A stretch of DNA of 31,099 nt from JALYNX01 sp040905925 (GCA_040905925.1 JBBDQO010000075.1:1-31099), one strand, 5' to 3'; numbered from the stretch's first letter, positions 15,866 to 23,858 are shown. The notes: generated by a model from the sequence alone, not told the origin. Translations and numbers: made by a program.

Positions 15866-17109
15866 CGCTCACCAACTCCCAACTTCCTCTCCAGCCTCCG
15901 CGCCTCGCGCGACATCGTGTACGAGCCCACCCAGAACACCAGCCCGGCGAACGCCAGTGTCAGCACGAACAGGCCCTGACCCAGGAAGTCCGGCTGTGAG
16001 TTGACGATGAAGGTTGCGTCGAGAAGCTCGGTGACACCGAGGATGGCCACCAGGGTGGTGTCCTTGAACAGGCTTATGAACTGTCCCACCATGGCCGGAA
16101 TCGTCGCTCGTAGCGCTTGGGGGAGCACGATGAGCCGCATCGTCCTCCATGCGGGCAGGCCCACAGCCTGTGCCGCCTCCACTTGACCACTGGGGACTGC
16201 CTGGAGTCCGCCGCGGATTACCTCGGCGATATAGGCGGACTCGAACAAAACTATGGCGATGAGCATCCGGGTGACGAAGCCGGGTCTCAAGTCCCTGGGA
16301 AGCAGGAATCCGAGGGCCAAGAAACCGGCGAGGAGAAGGGTGATCAGGGGAACACCACGGATGAACTCGATGTAGGCCACCGAGATGGTCTTCACCACAG
16401 GGAACGACGACCGTCGGCCCAAGGCGAGGGCCAGACCGAGCGGAAAGGCGAACATGATCCCGGCAACGGTGAGGAAGAGGTTGAGCTGGAGCCCACCCCA
16501 GTCCTCCCAGCCCACTCCACCGAACCCGGCCAAGGCAAGATACGCCCCCAGGATGAGCAAGATCGCCAACAACCAGGTCCAACGCCTGACCCAACGTGGC
16601 TGCGCTCGACCCAGGTAGTACGCCCCGAGACCGAGCGAGGCCGCGGCCACGGTGAGCAACGTCGGGGTGATGGTGGTCGTGAAGCCGAGGATGATGATCA
16701 CCAGTGCGATCAGGGGCCAGAATCGGAGGAGGATCTGGCGAAACGTGGTGGCGGCGTACGGCAAACCGGCCTCCTCGGCCAGGTCCCTGGCACCGGCCGC
16801 AATCGACCCGGCCATCAGCCCGATGAGGATCGCGATCAGGAAGGTCGTCAGCCAGGGCCGCCAAAGCAGATCGACCGGGAACTGCCCGACCATGAAAAGT
16901 CGCAGGTTGACCCTTACGATCTCGAAATCGGCGCCGAGCAGGCCAGGCACCAGGGCCACCAACGCCCAGACGAAGACCCCTCCGAGAACCAGGGTGAGCA
17001 GCGTGTTGTACCAGGTGTTGAACAGGTTTTTCATGGCCCAGTCCCACGGACCCCGTGCCGGTTCCACCGCGATCTGTGTCTCGTCGACGACGGGTGCTTC
17101 GATCGTCAT
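15862..17109 (-). CDS. aapM: Amino-acid ABC transporter permease, AapM-like
   Basis: This 415-aa permease has an N-terminal cytoplasmic tail, several membrane segments that do not belong to the minimal transport domain, and a C-terminal BPD-transport domain. The EAA loop is visible as EVIRGGLQAVPSGQVEAAQAVGLPAWRTM, followed by VLPQALRATIPAM. The extra N-terminal region of about 200 residues is typical of AapM/BztC-type permeases, as opposed to the short HisM/GlnP type. The ATG at 17109 overlaps the AapQ stop (ATGA). The reading frame is open further upstream to 17631, but that part is out-of-frame sequence within the AapQ gene and has no homology. Confidence 0.9.
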   Translation of the reverse strand: MTIEAPVVDETQIAVEPARGPWDWAMKNLFNTWYNTLLTLVLGGVFVWALVALVPGLLGADFEIVRVNLRLFMVGQFPVDLLWRPWLTTFLIAILIGLMAGSIAAGARDLAEEAGLPYAATTFRQILLRFWPLIALVIIILGFTTTITPTLLTVAAASLGLGAYYLGRAQPRWVRRWTWLLAILLILGAYLALAGFGGVGWEDWGGLQLNLFLTVAGIMFAFPLGLALALGRRSSFPVVKTISVAYIEFIRGVPLITLLLAGFLALGFLLPRDLRPGFVTRMLIAIVLFESAYIAEVIRGGLQAVPSGQVEAAQAVGLPAWRTMRLIVLPQALRATIPAMVGQFISLFKDTTLVAILGVTELLDATFIVNSQPDFLGQGLFVLTLAFAGLVFWVGSYTMSREARRLERKLGVGER

Positions 17110-18281
17110 CTTGTCACCAGTTGCAGACGCCGGTTGACCAGATTGACCACCAGCGAGATGGTGAGGGAGAACGCCAGATAGAGCGCCATGAGAATGGCGA
17201 TCATCTGCGGGGCCGGCTGACCGTTTCCGATCGTCTGGAAAGTGATCCTCGTGATCTCGGCGTATCCGATGGCGATGGCCAGAGAGGTGTTCTTGGTGAA
17301 GTTGAGGTACTGGCTGATGATTGGCGGGATGGCGATACGCATGGCCTGGGGCAGCACCACGTGACGAAGCCTCTGGAAGGAGGTGAGGGCGAGGGCGTTG
17401 GACGCCTCGGTCTGGCCCTTGGGGACGGCGAGGATGCTTCCCCTGACGATCTCGGCCACGTGGGAGGCGGTGTAGAGCGCAAGAGCCGCCAGCACGGCAA
17501 AGTATGAGGCCAGCCCGACATACCCACCCACGAGTGCCCGACCGTCGAGCACAGGTCGTGACAGGCCGATCGGGCCACCGAGAGCCAGAAAGCCAACGAG
17601 CCCGACACCGATCAGCAGACCGAGTGACCAAAGGACACGGTGGTGTGACTTACCGGTTCGATCCGATCGACGGGTTCGCCAAGACCACACACCGATTGCA
17701 AGGGCGAGGGCGACCGCCAGGATCCAAAGGAAGGGCCCAAAGTTGGGTTGGGCGGTGAGTCCGACCACCGCGAGGTAGCGGTTGTTGATGATGACGAGGT
17801 CGGCGATGTTGATGGACTCCTGAAGAACTGGGAGACGCAGAATCACGGCGTTGAAAGCGAAGAAGATGATCAGCAGCGGCGGAATGTTGCGCAGCACCTC
17901 CACGTAGAGCCCGGCGGCCTTGGCAACCAGCCAGTTCGTAGAGAGACGGGCGATGCCTACCACGAGTCCGATGACGGTGAGAACGGGGATACCCACGACG
18001 ACGAGGGCGAGTGTGTTCTTGACCCCGACGAGCAAGCCGCGCCAGATGGCGGCTCCCGGGCTCAGATCGGAACCTGCGATGTCGACCCCGAGCGGTTGGG
18101 TGAGGAAGTCGAAATCGGTGGGGAGTCCGGCGGTGCGCAGGTTGTTGGTCAGATTGAACCACAGCACATAGGCCACGATGCCGACAACGGCTATCGCCAC
18201 CACCTGGGCGACCACACGCAGGACGCGCAGATCGCGCCACAATGGCGGCCGCGTCCGCCGGGTCTCCTCCGCCACCGTCAA
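17106..18281 (-). CDS. aapQ: Amino-acid ABC transporter permease, AapQ-like
   Basis: This 391-aa permease pairs with AapM to form the membrane channel. The N-terminal segment followed by FDFLTQPLGVDI is characteristic of AapQ/BztB. The transport domain is split: the first part (VGVKNTLALVVVG through the VEVLRNIPPLLIIFF helix) is separated by an insertion of about 110 residues from the EAA-containing part (EIVRGSILAVPKGQTEASNALAL, then VLPQAMRIAIPP). I place the start at TTG 18281, about 10 bases after GGCGGTGATC. An upstream ATG at 18398 would overlap the binding-protein gene and span a hairpin, so I reject it. GTG 18275 is another possible start. Confidence 0.87.
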   Translation of the reverse strand: MTVAEETRRTRPPLWRDLRVLRVVAQVVAIAVVGIVAYVLWFNLTNNLRTAGLPTDFDFLTQPLGVDIAGSDLSPGAAIWRGLLVGVKNTLALVVVGIPVLTVIGLVVGIARLSTNWLVAKAAGLYVEVLRNIPPLLIIFFAFNAVILRLPVLQESINIADLVIINNRYLAVVGLTAQPNFGPFLWILAVALALAIGVWSWRTRRSDRTGKSHHRVLWSLGLLIGVGLVGFLALGGPIGLSRPVLDGRALVGGYVGLASYFAVLAALALYTASHVAEIVRGSILAVPKGQTEASNALALTSFQRLRHVVLPQAMRIAIPPIISQYLNFTKNTSLAIAIGYAEITRITFQTIGNGQPAPQMIAILMALYLAFSLTISLVVNLVNRRLQLVTR

Positions 18282-18302
18282 ATGATCACCGCCGGGCCAA
18301 GG

Positions 18303-18341
18303 GGAGGTGGCCCACCATCTAGAGGACAGAGGGCCACCCCC
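18303..18341 (-). terminator. Intra-operon hairpin between binding-protein and permease genes
   Basis: Eight base pairs (GGTGGCCC 18306-18313 with GGGCCACC 18331-18338) plus two outer G-C pairs enclose a 17-nt loop. It lies 20-60 bp upstream of the permease start and just after the binding-protein stop. Such a stem can attenuate transcription or protect the upstream message, giving more binding protein than permease. No T-run follows. Confidence 0.5.
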
Positions 18342-18355
18342 GATTCGATCATCTA

Positions 18356-19507
18356 TCAGCGATAAGGCGGTGCGTAGAGCAATCCGCCATCTCTCCACTG
18401 GGCGTTATATCCGCGCTCCAGACCCAGTGGCGTGTCCGGGCCGACGTTGCGGTCGTAGATCTCGCCGTAGTTGCCTACAGCCGCGATCACTTGTGCCGCG
18501 AAGTCGGTGGGCAACCCGAGACCGGGGTCGAACGGTGCAGTGCCGGCGTCGGTGGTCACCTCGAGTCCCAGGAAGTTTCTGATCCCGGCATCCTCGGTAT
18601 CGGTGAAGGTGCCCACGTTGGTGGAATCGATCCCGAATTCCTCGGCCTGAATAGTGGCAAGGATGATCCAGTCGACCGCTTGGGCCCACTGTGAGTCACC
18701 GTCGAGCACCGCCGGGCCCAGCGGCTCTTTGGAGAAGGTCTCCTCGAGGATGACGAGGGCCTCTGGACCTCCCTGATCCTCAGGCCATGCCGAGCGCACC
18801 CCGGCGAGCTGGGACTTGTCCGAGGTCCAGCCGTCGCATTGCCCCTCAATGAAGGCCGCCTGAATCAGCGGATTCTCGTCGAAGGTGAGCGGGGTGTAGT
18901 TGATCCCGGCCATCCTCGTGGTCAGGTTCAACTCGGTGGTCGTCCCCGACAGCACGCAGATGCTGGTGTCGGTCATATCGTCGATCGAGGTGAATCCGCT
19001 GTCGGCGGCAACCATCATCCCCTGGCCGTCGTAGAACGTGGTGGTGAGGAAGGTTGCTGCTAAACCCCCGTCCCGGCTGGAGGTGAACGTCGTGTTCCGC
19101 ACCAGAACGTCGATTTCACCGGACTGCAGGGCGGTGAACCTCTGCTCGGCCGTCAGGTCGACGAACTCCACGGCGTCGGGGTCACCCAGGACTCCTGCGG
19201 CGATGGCGCGGCAGAAGTCGATATCGAAACCGGTGTGCTCCCCCGCCGCGTCGACGAACCCGAACCCGGGTACTGCGTTGTTGACACCGCAGAGAAGGCT
19301 GCCCCGGCTCTGCACCTCGGCTAAGAGGCCGCCGACCGGCGTCCCGGCGGCGGTTGTCGTGGTTCCCTCACCACCCGTGGTAGTCGAGGTCCCTTCGCCG
19401 GTGGGTCCTTCGACGCCGGCGGTGGTCGTGGTGTCGGCTGCCTCCGTACAGGCGCCGAGTATCAGCATCAGAGCGGCAACCGCCGCAAATAGCTTGCTTG
19501 CTCTCAT
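18356..19507 (-). CDS. aapJ: Amino-acid ABC transporter substrate-binding lipoprotein, AapJ-like
   Basis: This 383-aa binding protein is anchored at the outer face of the membrane. The signal peptide ends in the lipobox LGAC with Cys20, followed by a Thr/Gly-rich linker to about residue 55. The mature domain has the AapJ/BztA type-3 solute-binding signatures: SLLCGVNNAVPGFGFVD, GFDIDFCRAIAAGVLGD, and LTAEQRFTALQSGEIDVLVRNTT. The family binds glutamate, aspartate, glutamine and related amino acids, and I cannot say which here. GGAGG lies about 5 bases upstream of ATG 19507, which settles the start; an in-frame ATG at 19564 lacks such support. It is the first gene of the operon, followed by a hairpin before the permease. 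Confidence 0.92.
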   Translation of the reverse strand: MRASKLFAAVAALMLILGACTEAADTTTTAGVEGPTGEGTSTTTGGEGTTTTAAGTPVGGLLAEVQSRGSLLCGVNNAVPGFGFVDAAGEHTGFDIDFCRAIAAGVLGDPDAVEFVDLTAEQRFTALQSGEIDVLVRNTTFTSSRDGGLAATFLTTTFYDGQGMMVAADSGFTSIDDMTDTSICVLSGTTTELNLTTRMAGINYTPLTFDENPLIQAAFIEGQCDGWTSDKSQLAGVRSAWPEDQGGPEALVILEETFSKEPLGPAVLDGDSQWAQAVDWIILATIQAEEFGIDSTNVGTFTDTEDAGIRNFLGLEVTTDAGTAPFDPGLGLPTDFAAQVIAAVGNYGEIYDRNVGPDTPLGLERGYNAQWRDGGLLYAPPYR

Positions 19508-19537
19508 TGCTTCCTCCATTTCTCGCTTCACGAGCGT

Positions 19538-19554
19538 CAGGGGAGAGACCCCTG
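19538..19554 (-). promoter_or_regulatory. Leader hairpin upstream of aapJ
   Basis: CAGGGG and CCCCTG form a perfect 6-bp stem with a 5-nt loop, 31 bp before the aapJ start. A smaller stem (CTCG-TGAAG-CGAG on the minus strand) follows before the ribosome binding site. It could be a 5'-UTR regulatory structure, an operator, or the end of the upstream transcription unit. Confidence 0.3.
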
Positions 19555-19611
19555 TTGCACGCAATCGACCCTAGCCCGAGGGATCAAGGGGAGTCGCCGG
19601 ATGGCACCGCT

Positions 19612-21210
19612 TCACATCCGGAAGACGCCGAAGCGATCGGTGCCGACCACTGGCCCGGAGTGAGTCGCGGAGAGGGAAATCCCAAGCACGGTGCGGGTGT
19701 CCCGAGGGTCGATGAGACCGTCGTCGCGGACCCGTGACGTGGAGTAGTAGGCCTGCTCCTCGTGCTCGATCTGGGTCTCGATCTCGAGCCGCCGGCGCTG
19801 GTCCTCCTCCTCGTCGAAGGGCTCGCCCCGGGCCTCGGCGGCCTGACGGGCGATGATCGACATCACCCCGGCGAGCTGTTTCGGTCCCATCACCGCCACC
19901 TTGTGACCCGGGTAGCCGAAGACAAAACGCGGGTCATAGGAGCGTCCTGACATCCCGTAATTGCCCGCCCCGTAGGACACCCCGGCCATGATTGAGATGT
20001 GCGGCACCTCGGAGTTGGCGACGACGTTGACCATCTTCGCTCCGTCCTTGATGATCCCCCGCTGCTCGTACTCCTTACCCACCATGTACCCGGTGGTGTT
20101 GTGGATGAAGATGAGCGGGGTGTCGTAGCGGTTGCAGAGCTGGATGAACTCGGTCGCCTTCTGTGCCTCTTCGGAGAAGATCACACCCTGCTGGTTGGCG
20201 ACGACACCCACCGGGAATCCGTGGATCGAGGCCCAGCCTGTCAGGATCGAGGCCCCGTAAACCGCTTTGTACTCCTCGAACCGGGAGCCATCGACCGTGC
20301 GGGCCAGGACCTCCCGCATGTCGAAGGGGACACGGAGATCGTGGGAGATGACGCCGAGGATGTCGTCGATGTCGTGGACCGGCTCGTCAGCCGGTTTGGT
20401 CGGTCCGTACCCCTGCTTTCGCCAGTTGAGGTGGGACACGATCTCCCGGCCCATCCGGATCGCCTCCTGCTCGTCTTGGGCGAAGTAGTCCGAGAGTCCC
20501 GAGACCTTGGAGTGCATCTCCGCCCCCCCGAGCTCCTCATCGGTCGATTCCTCACCGGTCGCCATCTTGACCAGCGGCGGACCACCGAGGAAGACCTTGG
20601 CCCGATCCTTGACCATCACCGAGTAGTCGCACATCGCCGGGAAGTAGGCGCCTCCCGCCGTCGAGCTGCCAAAGACCAGGGCGAGGGTCGGGATTCCTTG
20701 TTTGGAGAGCCGGGTGAGGTTGCGAAACCACTTGCCGCCGACGATGAACACCTCGGCTTGATCAGGAAGATCGGCGCCTCCTGATTCGACGAGATTGATC
20801 AGGGGGAGCCGGTTCTCGCAGGCGATGTCCATGATGCGAAGGGTCTTGGCCACCGAGTAGCGGTTCATCGACCCCGCCTGGCTGGTCGGGTCATGGGCGA
20901 GGATGGCGCATTCCACTCCCTCGACCACCCCGATCCCGGTGACGACGTTGGCGCCGAGGTTCTTGTCGGTGCCCCAGGCGGCCAGAGTGGACAACTCGAG
21001 GAAGGGAGCGTCGCGGTCGAGAAGCAGCTCGATCCGCTCCCTGGCCAGCAGCTTGCCCCGTTCGCGGTGACGTGCGACGTATTTCTCGCCACCACCCTGG
21101 CGGGCCTGCTCCATGAGGGACTCGAATTCGGCCAGCTTCGCCTCCATGGAGGCGCGGTTGGCCCGGTACTCCTCGGAACGGGGATCGACCTTGGTGGTCA
21201 GTACCTGCAT
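19612..21210 (-). CDS. Acyl-CoA carboxylase beta subunit (methylcrotonyl/geranyl-CoA carboxylase type)
   Basis: This 532-aa carboxyltransferase moves CO2 from carboxybiotin to an acyl-CoA. It starts with an N-terminal helix rich in Arg and Glu, then RGKLLARERIELLLD. The first crotonase-fold half includes LVESGGADLPDQAEVF and GSSTAGGAYFPAMCDYSVMVK. FLGGPPLVKMATGEE and EELGGAEMHSKVSG match methylcrotonyl/geranyl-CoA carboxylases better than propionyl-CoA carboxylases, which usually read GPDVVK. The C-terminal half has NTTGYMVGKEYE, MAGVSYGAGNYGM and PRFVFGYP. The likely pathway is leucine or isoprenoid catabolism. The ferredoxin gene lies 46 bp upstream on the same strand. The alpha subunit at 11896-13854 is a plausible partner. 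Confidence 0.9.
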   Translation of the reverse strand: MQVLTTKVDPRSEEYRANRASMEAKLAEFESLMEQARQGGGEKYVARHRERGKLLARERIELLLDRDAPFLELSTLAAWGTDKNLGANVVTGIGVVEGVECAILAHDPTSQAGSMNRYSVAKTLRIMDIACENRLPLINLVESGGADLPDQAEVFIVGGKWFRNLTRLSKQGIPTLALVFGSSTAGGAYFPAMCDYSVMVKDRAKVFLGGPPLVKMATGEESTDEELGGAEMHSKVSGLSDYFAQDEQEAIRMGREIVSHLNWRKQGYGPTKPADEPVHDIDDILGVISHDLRVPFDMREVLARTVDGSRFEEYKAVYGASILTGWASIHGFPVGVVANQQGVIFSEEAQKATEFIQLCNRYDTPLIFIHNTTGYMVGKEYEQRGIIKDGAKMVNVVANSEVPHISIMAGVSYGAGNYGMSGRSYDPRFVFGYPGHKVAVMGPKQLAGVMSIIARQAAEARGEPFDEEEDQRRRLEIETQIEHEEQAYYSTSRVRDDGLIDPRDTRTVLGISLSATHSGPVVGTDRFGVFRM

Positions 21211-21256
21211 CTGGTCAGTCGAGGGTAGTTGTCACCCGTGTCGACGGCCCGGTCGA

Positions 21257-21562
21257 TCAGCCCTCGTAGAGGGCCTCGGCGTTGTAGGGCTCGATCATGA
21301 TGCACTCGCCCGGGCATTCCTCGGCCGACTCCAGCGCATCCTGGATCAAGGCGTCGGGGATGCGAGCCATCCCCCGGGGGCCGTCGGGGGCCTGTTCGCC
21401 GTTGAAAACCACCGTTCGGTCGAAGTACTTGGCTTCTTCCTTCACCACCCACAACCCGTCGTCGCGCCCTACGAACACGTCCGGGGTGATCTCTTCACAG
21501 ATGCCGTCTCCGGTGCACAGGTCCTGGTCGATCCAGACCATGAGCTTGGTCTCTTTGGCCAT
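21257..21562 (-). CDS. Single-cluster ferredoxin with central insertion
   Basis: This is a 101-aa ferredoxin. Cluster ligands are Cys16 and Cys22 in LCTGDGICEE, where Asp19 takes the place of the middle Cys (C-x2-D-x2-C), and Cys83 followed by Pro. Cys87 is an additional cysteine at a position where Ala is common. This pattern fits a 3Fe-4S or Asp-ligated 4Fe-4S ferredoxin of the kind that donates electrons to cytochromes P450. The spacing between the two cysteine groups (61 residues) is longer than in ordinary members because of an insertion around residues 40-75. No P450 or ferredoxin reductase is in the window. It is probably co-transcribed with the carboxylase beta subunit. Confidence 0.88.
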   Translation of the reverse strand: MAKETKLMVWIDQDLCTGDGICEEITPDVFVGRDDGLWVVKEEAKYFDRTVVFNGEQAPDGPRGMARIPDALIQDALESAEECPGECIMIEPYNAEALYEG

Positions 21563-21607
21563 GTCACCAAACTAGGCGATTTCCGGGCTTGTGTCAGAAT
21601 CCACAAT

Positions 21608-22054
21608 ATGGAAGTACTCGACAGGCTCGGTCCGATGCAAGGTGAGGAGATCGGGGTCAGCGACTGGATGAAGATCACCCAGGAGCGGGTTGATGCCTTT
21701 GCCGAAGCGACGGGTGACCATCAGTGGATCCACGTCGACCCGGCGCGGGCAGCCCAGGGGCCCTTCGGGGGGACCATCGCCCATGGCTTTCTCACCTTGG
21801 CGCTCACCGTGCCCCTCGCCGCAGAGCTGGAGCTGGATGTCGGCGAGCCCAGGATGGCCATCAACTATGGGCTGGAGAAGGTGCGTTTCCCTGCTCCCGC
21901 CCCGGTCGGGGGGCGGATTCGGGCCCGGGTCATGCTGGTCGGGGTGTCCGAGGTCCCCGGGGGGATCCAGGTCAACCGTCAGGTCACGATAGAGGTCGAG
22001 GGCAGTGAGAAGCCGGCCATGGTCGCCGAGACGGTGAGCCGGTACTACTACTGA
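21608..22054 (+). CDS. MaoC-like (R)-specific enoyl-CoA hydratase
   Basis: This 148-aa single hot-dog protein has the hydratase-2 motif: Asp37 and His42 in EATGDHQWIHVD, then AHGFLTLAL and YGLEKVRFPAPAPVGG. The family hydrates trans-2-enoyl-CoA to (R)-3-hydroxyacyl-CoA, or acts on related acyl-CoA substrates. The start is ATG 21608; open sequence continues upstream to 21113 but has no homology and runs antisense to the ferredoxin. The gene is divergent from the ferredoxin, 45 bp between starts, suggesting a shared acyl-CoA catabolic context with the carboxylase. It is followed by a strong inverted repeat. Confidence 0.87.
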   Translation: MEVLDRLGPMQGEEIGVSDWMKITQERVDAFAEATGDHQWIHVDPARAAQGPFGGTIAHGFLTLALTVPLAAELELDVGEPRMAINYGLEKVRFPAPAPVGGRIRARVMLVGVSEVPGGIQVNRQVTIEVEGSEKPAMVAETVSRYYY

Positions 22055-22065
22055 GTGTCTCAGAC

Positions 22066-22114
22066 GTAATTGGGAGCAACAGGTCCGTATGTGACCCCTC
22101 ACGGTCCCAATTAC
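22066..22114. repeat. 10-bp perfect inverted repeat before pobA
   Basis: GTAATTGGGA (22066-22075) and TCCCAATTAC (22105-22114) are perfectly complementary arms around a 29-bp loop that itself contains GTGA-CCCC-TCAC. It begins 12 bp after the MaoC stop and ends 155 bp before pobA. It could end the MaoC transcript or be an operator for the aromatic operon. The arms are AT-richer than the surroundings. Confidence 0.55.
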
Positions 22115-22188
22115 AGGGAGGGCGACCACAATCAGGTCATGACCCACCCGGCATCGCTGGCACCGAACCGGGCAGCCCCGACCAGGGC

Positions 22189-22207
22189 TGTGTACGCTAA
22201 ACGCACA
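22189..22207. promoter_or_regulatory. Weak TGTG-N11-CACA dyad upstream of pobA
   Basis: A dyad with 4-bp half-sites separated by 11 bp lies 63 bp before the pobA start, in a position suited to a promoter or operator of the pca operon. A TAnnnT-like hexamer (TACGCT) is inside it. The evidence is weak. The 215-bp gap 22055-22269 contains nothing else obvious apart from the inverted repeat and a small GTTGG-C-CCAAC palindrome at 22228-22238. Confidence 0.2.
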
Positions 22208-22269
22208 TGTGGGCGCTTTGCGAACAAGTTGGCCCAACCCCTGCCGGCAGAGACAACCTCTCCTAGGAG

Positions 22270-23457
22270 ATGACCGACATCCCCAACCGTACCCAGGTTG
22301 CGATCATCGGCGGAGGCCCAGCGGGCTCGCTCCTCGCTTGTCTGCTCCACCAGAAGGGAGTGGAAAGTGTGGTCCTGGAGCTGCGGACCCGAGACCATGT
22401 TCTGAGCAGGGTTCGCGCCGGTGTCCTCGAGTACGGAAGCGGGGAGGTCCTCAGAAAGGCCGGTCTGGGTGGCCGCATGGACACACAGGGCTTCATCCAC
22501 AAGGGTGTCAACCTCGCGTTCTCTGATGAGATGCTTCGAATCGACTTCGAGGGCCTCACCGGAAAGCACGTCATCATCTACGGTCAGACCGAGCTCCAGA
22601 AAGATCTCTACGACGCAATCGACCAGGCTGGCATCGAGCTCATCGACGAGGCCGAGAACGTCGTGATCGACGACATCGACACGAGGTCGCCACATGTCAC
22701 CTACCAGAGGGATGGCGCGGCCCACACCATCGAGTGTGACTTCGTTGTGGGATGCGACGGTGTCCACGGTGTCAGCCGCGACTACATCCCTGCCTCGATC
22801 CAGCAGACCTTCGAGCGGCTGTACCCGTTTGTGTGGGTGGGGCTTCTATCCGCGACGCCCCCGGTCAACGACGAGCTGATCTACGCCAATTCTCCTGAGG
22901 GCTTCGCCCTTTGCTCGATGAGAAACGAGAATCTGAGCCGGTATTACGTGCAGGGATCCGCCCACGACACGCTGGAAGACTGGCCCGACGAGCGCTTCTG
23001 GCCCGCGCTCAAGGAGCGTCTGCCAAGAGAGACGGCGGAGCGCCTGGTCACCGGGCCTTCGATAGAGAAGCTCATCACTCCGCTGCGAAGCTGGGTGTCG
23101 GAGCCATTGAGCTTCGGCCGGCTCTTCCTGGCCGGGGACGCAGCCCACATCGTTCCTCCCACCGGCGCCAAAGGCCTGAACCTCGCCGTGTCCGACGTCG
23201 TGTATCTCGTCGAGGCCGTCACCGACTTCTACGAGAGCGGATCCACCACCAAGCTCGACGGGTACTCGGCTGCGGCGCTGTCCCGGGTGTGGAAGGCCGT
23301 ACGCTTCTCCTGGTGGATGACCTCGATCATGCATCGCTTTCCTGGTGTCAGCGATGACTTCGATCGGAGGTTGCAGCGAACCGAGCTGGAGTACCTGTTC
23401 TCATCGGAGAACGCGCAGAGGGCCATGGCGGAGAACTACGTCGGCTTGCCCTCATGA
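22270..23457 (+). CDS. pobA: 4-hydroxybenzoate 3-monooxygenase
   Basis: PobA hydroxylates 4-hydroxybenzoate to protocatechuate using FAD, NAD(P)H and O2. The 395-aa protein has the Rossmann GGGPAG (14-19), RVRAGVLEYG (47-56), the DG motif GCDGVHGVSR (161-170), SRYYVQ (223-228) and GDAAHIVPPTGAKGLNLA (289-306), all typical of PobA and at expected spacing. Length matches the family (about 390-395 aa). AGGAG directly abuts the ATG, unusually close for a ribosome binding site, though no better start exists. It is the first gene of the protocatechuate operon, its stop overlapping or just preceding the pcaC start. Confidence 0.95.
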   Translation: MTDIPNRTQVAIIGGGPAGSLLACLLHQKGVESVVLELRTRDHVLSRVRAGVLEYGSGEVLRKAGLGGRMDTQGFIHKGVNLAFSDEMLRIDFEGLTGKHVIIYGQTELQKDLYDAIDQAGIELIDEAENVVIDDIDTRSPHVTYQRDGAAHTIECDFVVGCDGVHGVSRDYIPASIQQTFERLYPFVWVGLLSATPPVNDELIYANSPEGFALCSMRNENLSRYYVQGSAHDTLEDWPDERFWPALKERLPRETAERLVTGPSIEKLITPLRSWVSEPLSFGRLFLAGDAAHIVPPTGAKGLNLAVSDVVYLVEAVTDFYESGSTTKLDGYSAAALSRVWKAVRFSWWMTSIMHRFPGVSDDFDRRLQRTELEYLFSSENAQRAMAENYVGLPS

Positions 23458-23489
23458 CTCCCCAGGGCTCGATCAAGGAAGGTGATGAG

Positions 23490-23858
23490 ATGAGCTCACA
23501 CGAGCGGGGCATGGCCATTCGCAGGCAGGTTCTCGGCGCGGATCACGTCGACCGCGCCCTGGCGGCGACCACCGATCTGGATGCCGATTTCCAAGCCTGG
23601 ATAACCGACAATGTCTGGGGCTATCTCTGGACCAGGCCCGAAATCGACCTGCGCGACCGGAGCATGGTGACCATTGCCATTCTCGGTGCCCTGAACCACG
23701 AGGAGCTCGAGCTGCATTTGCGGGCGGCTCGCAACACCGGAGTGAGACCGGAAGAGATCAGTGAAGTGCTGCTCCACGTGGCCGTCTATGCCGGCGTGCC
23801 GGCTGCGAACCGAGCTTTCAAGGTGATGAAGTCGATCTACGAGGAGACCGAGCAATGA
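23490..23858 (+). CDS. pcaC: 4-carboxymuconolactone decarboxylase
   Basis: PcaC decarboxylates 4-carboxymuconolactone to 3-oxoadipate enol-lactone. The 122-aa protein has the classic RRQVLGADHVDRA near the start, RDRSMVTIAILGAL, and EISEVLLHVAVYAGVPAANRAF. It lacks the redox cysteines of AhpD relatives. I chose ATG 23490 because AAGGTGATGAG precedes it and PcaC proteins normally begin close to the ERGMAIRR region. The in-frame ATG at 23454, overlapping the pobA stop, would add 12 residues and is also possible. It is a separate protein, whereas many actinobacteria fuse PcaC to PcaD as PcaL. Confidence 0.93.
   Translation: MSSHERGMAIRRQVLGADHVDRALAATTDLDADFQAWITDNVWGYLWTRPEIDLRDRSMVTIAILGALNHEELELHLRAARNTGVRPEEISEVLLHVAVYAGVPAANRAFKVMKSIYEETEQ

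Noticed and set aside
17110..17631. Upstream open extension of the AapM permease frame
   Set aside because: It lies out of frame within the AapQ gene, has a Pro/Arg/His-rich composition typical of shadow frames, and the ATGA junction gives a clean start at 17109.
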